Of a DNA stretch of 64,000 nucleotides, positions 61,005 through 64,000 are shown piece by piece. Where the stretch lies: positions 210,970,325 through 211,034,324 of the forward strand of contig OV050030.1 in NCBI GenBank assembly GCA_920105625.2, written 5' to 3'. Numbering within the stretch: the stretch's first letter is position 1; each line of letters opens with the position of its first letter. Made by a program: the position numbers and the translations under genes. The notes beneath the pieces were generated by a model. The model saw only the letters and a program-made list of their open reading frames with translations. It was not told the DNA's origin and did not search any database. The DNA comes from Clusia tigrina (taxonomy: Eukaryota > Arthropoda > Insecta > Diptera > Clusiidae).

Positions 61005-62800
61005 ATTTCAAGGTTTTATGACGCTCCAGTAAAAAGTTACAAGCATTTGATTGTTGCAAACTCTGATAATAGTAAGACGCAAACTACAGAATTTAGGGCC
61101 ATTCTTTTATCAGTGTTTGATTTGGGACTCAAGGGTAGCATAGCAGTGAGCGACAACTTTAATTGACAAGAGGCACGAGTACTTTATTGTCACCAAATTT
61201 CAAGATTTTATGACTCTCCAGTAAAAAGTTACAAGCATTTGATTGTTGCAAACTTTGATAGGTGTAGGACGCTAGTATAGAAGTTAGGGCCATTTGAAGC
61301 TTTATCAGTGTTTGATTTGGGACTGAAGGATAGCATAGCTATGAGCGATAGCTTAAATTGATAAGAGGATCGAGTACTTTATTGTCACCAAATTTCAAGG
61401 TTTTATGACGCTCCAGTAAAAAGTTACAAGGATTTGATTGTTGCAAACTTTGATACGTATGGAAAGCACCGTATAGAAGTTAGGGCCATTTGAAGTTTTC
61501 TCAGTGTTTGATTTGGGACTGAAGGGTAGCATAGCTATGAGCGATAGCTTAAAATGATAGTAGGCACGAGTACTTTATTGTCACAAAATTTCAAGGTCTT
61601 ATGACGCTCCAGAAAAATGTTACAAGCATTTGAATGTTGCAAACTTTGATAGGTGTAGGACGCACCGTATAGAAGTTAGGGCCATTTGAAGTTTTAGCAG
61701 TGTTTGATTTGGGACTCAAGGGCAGCATAGCTATGAGCGGTAGCTTAAATTGATAAGAGGCTCGAGTACTTTATTGTCACCAGATTTCAAGGTTTTATGA
61801 CGCTCCAGTAAAAAGTTACAAGCATTTGATTGTTGCAAACTCTGATAATAGTAAGACGCAAACTACAGAATTTAGGGCCATTCTTTTATCAGTGTTTGAT
61901 TTGGGACTCAAGGGTAGCATAGCAGTGAGCGACAACTTTAATTGACAAGAGGCACGAGTACCTTATTGTCACAAAATTTCAAGATTTTATCACGCTCCAG
62001 TAATAAGTTACAAGCATTTGAATGTTGCAACCTTTGATAGAAGTAGGACGCACCGTATAGAAGTTAGGGCCATTTGAAGTTTTATCAGTGTTTGATTTGG
62101 GACTCAAGGGTACCATCACAATGAGCGATAACTTAAGTTGATAAGAGGCGCGAGTACTTTATTGTCACAAAATTTCAAGGTTTTATGACCCTCCAGTAAA
62201 ATGTTACAAGCATTTGAATGTTGCAAACTTTGATAGGTGTAGGACGCTAGTATAGAAGTTAGGGCCATTTGAAGCTTTATCAGTGTTTGATTTGGGACTG
62301 AAGGATAGCATAGCTATGAGCGATAGCTTGAATTGATAAGAGGATCGAGTACTTTATTGTCACTAAATTTCAAGGTTTTATGACGCTCCAGTAAAAAGTT
62401 ACAATAATTTGATTGTTGCAAACTTTGATACGTATGGAAAGCACCGTATAGAAGTTAGGGCCATTTGAAGTTTTCTCACTGTTTGATTTGGGACTCAAGG
62501 GTACCATCACAATGAGCGATAACTTAAGTTGATAAGAGGCACGAGTACTTTATTGTCACAAAATTTCAAGGTTTTATGACGGTCCAGTAAAATGTTACAA
62601 GCATTTGAATGTTGCAAACTTTGATAGGTGTAGGACGCTAGTATAGAAGTTAGGGCCATTTGAAGTTTTATCAGTGTTTGATTTGGGACTCAAGGGTAGC
62701 ATAGCTATTAGTGATAACTTAAATTGACAAGAGGCTCGAGTACTTTATTGTCACAAAATTTCAAGATTTTATTACACTCCAGTAAAAAGTTACAAGCTTT
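61005..62800. repeat. ~3.3-3.5 kb offset duplication, copy 2
   Basis: Second copy of 57540-59530. It keeps the same order of private variants, including GTACCTTATTGTCAC and GATAGAAGTAGGACGC near 62035, matching 58768. Confidence 0.82.
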
Positions 62801-64000
62801 TGATTGTTGCAAACTTTGATAGGTATAGGACGCACCGTATAGAAGTTAGGGCCACTTGAAGGTTTAGCAGTGTTTGATTTGCGACTCAAGGATAGCATAG
62901 CTATGAGCTATAGCTTAAGTTGATAAGAGGCTCGAGTACTTTATTGTCACAAAATTTCTAGGTATTATGACGCTCCAGTAATAAGTTACAAGCATTTGAA
63001 TGTTGCAACCTTTGATAGGTGTAGGACGCACCGTATAGAAGTTACGGCCATTTGAAGTTTTATCAGTGTTTGATTTGGGACTCAAGGGTACCATCACAAT
63101 GAGCGATAACTTAAGTTGATAAGAGGCACGAGTACTTTATTGTCACAAAATTTCAAGATTTTATCACGCTCCAGTAATAAGTTACAAGCATTTGAAAGTT
63201 GCAACCTTTGATAGGTGTAGGACGCTAGTATAGAAGTTAGGGCCATTTGAAGCTTTATCAGTGTTTGATTTGGGACTGAAGGATAGCATAGCTATGAGCG
63301 ATAGCTTGAATTGATAAGAGGATCGAGTACTTTATTGTCACTAAATTTCAAGGTTTTATGACGCTCCAGTAAAAAGTTACAATAATTTGATTGTTGCAAA
63401 CTTTGATACGTATGGAAAGCACCGTATAGAAGTTAGGGCCATTTGAAGTTTTCTCACTGTTTGATTTGGGACTCAAGGGTGCCATCGCTATGAGCGATAG
63501 CTTAAGTTGATAAGAGGCACGAGTACCTTATTGTCACAAAATTTCAAGATTTTATCACGCTCCAGTAATAAGTTACAAGCATTTGAAAGTTGCAACCTTT
63601 GATAGAAGTAGGACGCACCGTATAGAAGTTAGGGCCATTTGAAGTTTTATCAGTGTTTGATTTGGGACTCAAGGGTACCATCACAATGAGCGATAACTTA
63701 AGTTGATAAGAGGCACGAGTACTTTATTGTCACAAAATTTCAAGGTTTTATGACGCTCCAGTAAAATGTTACAAGCATTTGAATGTTGCAAACTTTGATA
63801 GGTGTAGGACGCTAGTATAGAAGTTAGGGCCATTTGAAGCTTTATCAGTGTTTGATTTGGGACTGAAGGATAGCATAGCTATGAGCGATAGCTTGAATTG
63901 ATAAGAGGATCGAGTACTTTATTGTCACCAAATTTCAAGGTTTTATGACGCTCCAGTAAAAAGTTACAATAATTTTATTGTTGCAAACTTTGATACGTAT
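62390..64000. repeat. Short-range reiteration at the right edge (978 and 587 bp)
   Basis: TTACAATAAT occurs at 62399, 63377 and 63964, five and three monomers apart, with the same neighbours (GATACGTATGG, TTTTCTCACTG). The window ends inside the last copy. Confidence 0.8.

Larger units (their letters stand above)
15500..64000. repeat. 196-bp satellite array, right segment
   Basis: The same 196-bp satellite continues in the same orientation to the end of the window, about 250 units by length. Common variants include GATACGTATGGAAAGCACC, GTAATAAGTTAC with GCAACCTTTGAT, GGACGCTAGTATAGAAG, TTGCGACTCAAGG with GCTTAATAGATAAGAGG, and the divergent GCAAACTACAGAATTT with GACAACTTTAATTGACAA. Almost every unit carries AGTACT, and many carry CTCGAG. 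Repeated minus-strand open frames of 60-103 codons beginning around SPKSNTDK are by-products of the repeat: they shift frame at each unit, because 196 is not divisible by three. I found no gene, RNA gene or second mobile element in it. Confidence 0.96.

Noticed and set aside
1..64000. A centromere-protein box (CENP-B-like) in the monomer
   Set aside because: I found no match to the known motif core in the consensus.

Overview
The window is almost entirely one tandem satellite DNA, interrupted once by a defective LTR retrotransposon of the BEL/Pao superfamily. The array runs off both ends of the window, so it is longer than the roughly 58 kb seen here. Nothing looks like a single-copy host gene, tRNA, rRNA or CRISPR. 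The sequence suggests eukaryotic heterochromatin (pericentromeric or similar), most likely from an insect and plausibly a dipteran. The grounds are the BEL/Pao element, its primer-binding site resembling the 3' end of a tRNA-Arg (a primer known from some Drosophila LTR elements), and the AT-rich satellite. I do not recognise the satellite as a named family, and the species cannot be fixed from the sequence.

Layout. Positions 1-9627 are satellite. Positions 9628-15499 are the BEL/Pao element on the + strand, flanked by a 5-bp target-site duplication (GGTAC, 9623-9627 and 15500-15504). Positions 15500-64000 are satellite again. The basic monomer is 196 bp, counted directly from consecutive units. 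Its landmarks in order are GAAGTTAGGGCCATTTGAAG, GTTTGATTTGGGACTCAAGG, CATAGCTATGAGCGATAGC, CTCGAGTACTTTATTGTCAC, TTTTATGACGCTCCAGTAAA, GATTGTTGCAAACTTTGATA and GACGCACCGTATA. Monomers differ from each other by a few to tens of per cent. They are organised in larger tandem and dispersed duplications (587, 978, 1368, 1926, 1953, 2942, 3269/3464, 3607, 4239 and 5525 bp), several clearly made of whole monomers. Recurrent truncated units (87 bp, 121 bp and others) mark old breakpoints that were later amplified.

The retrotransposon keeps a complete 583-bp 5' LTR, a primer-binding site, a leader, gag pieces, three zinc knuckles, a protease-like domain, reverse transcriptase with YVDD, RNase H and integrase with D, D and E, all in the expected BEL order. 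It is defective in several ways. There is a frame-breaking deletion in gag, three frameshifts in pol, a probable small deletion in the integrase zinc finger, and a 3' deletion that removed the pol C-terminus, the polypurine tract and the left ~340 bp of the 3' LTR. The remaining 230 bp of the 3' LTR differ from the 5' LTR by only two substitutions and one 16-bp indel, so the insertion is young.

The most informative structure is that the satellite flanking the element is duplicated at about 19.9-23.4 kb without the element. This supplies an internal 'empty site' (21025-21029) with a single GGTAC, confirming the target site and ordering events within the array.
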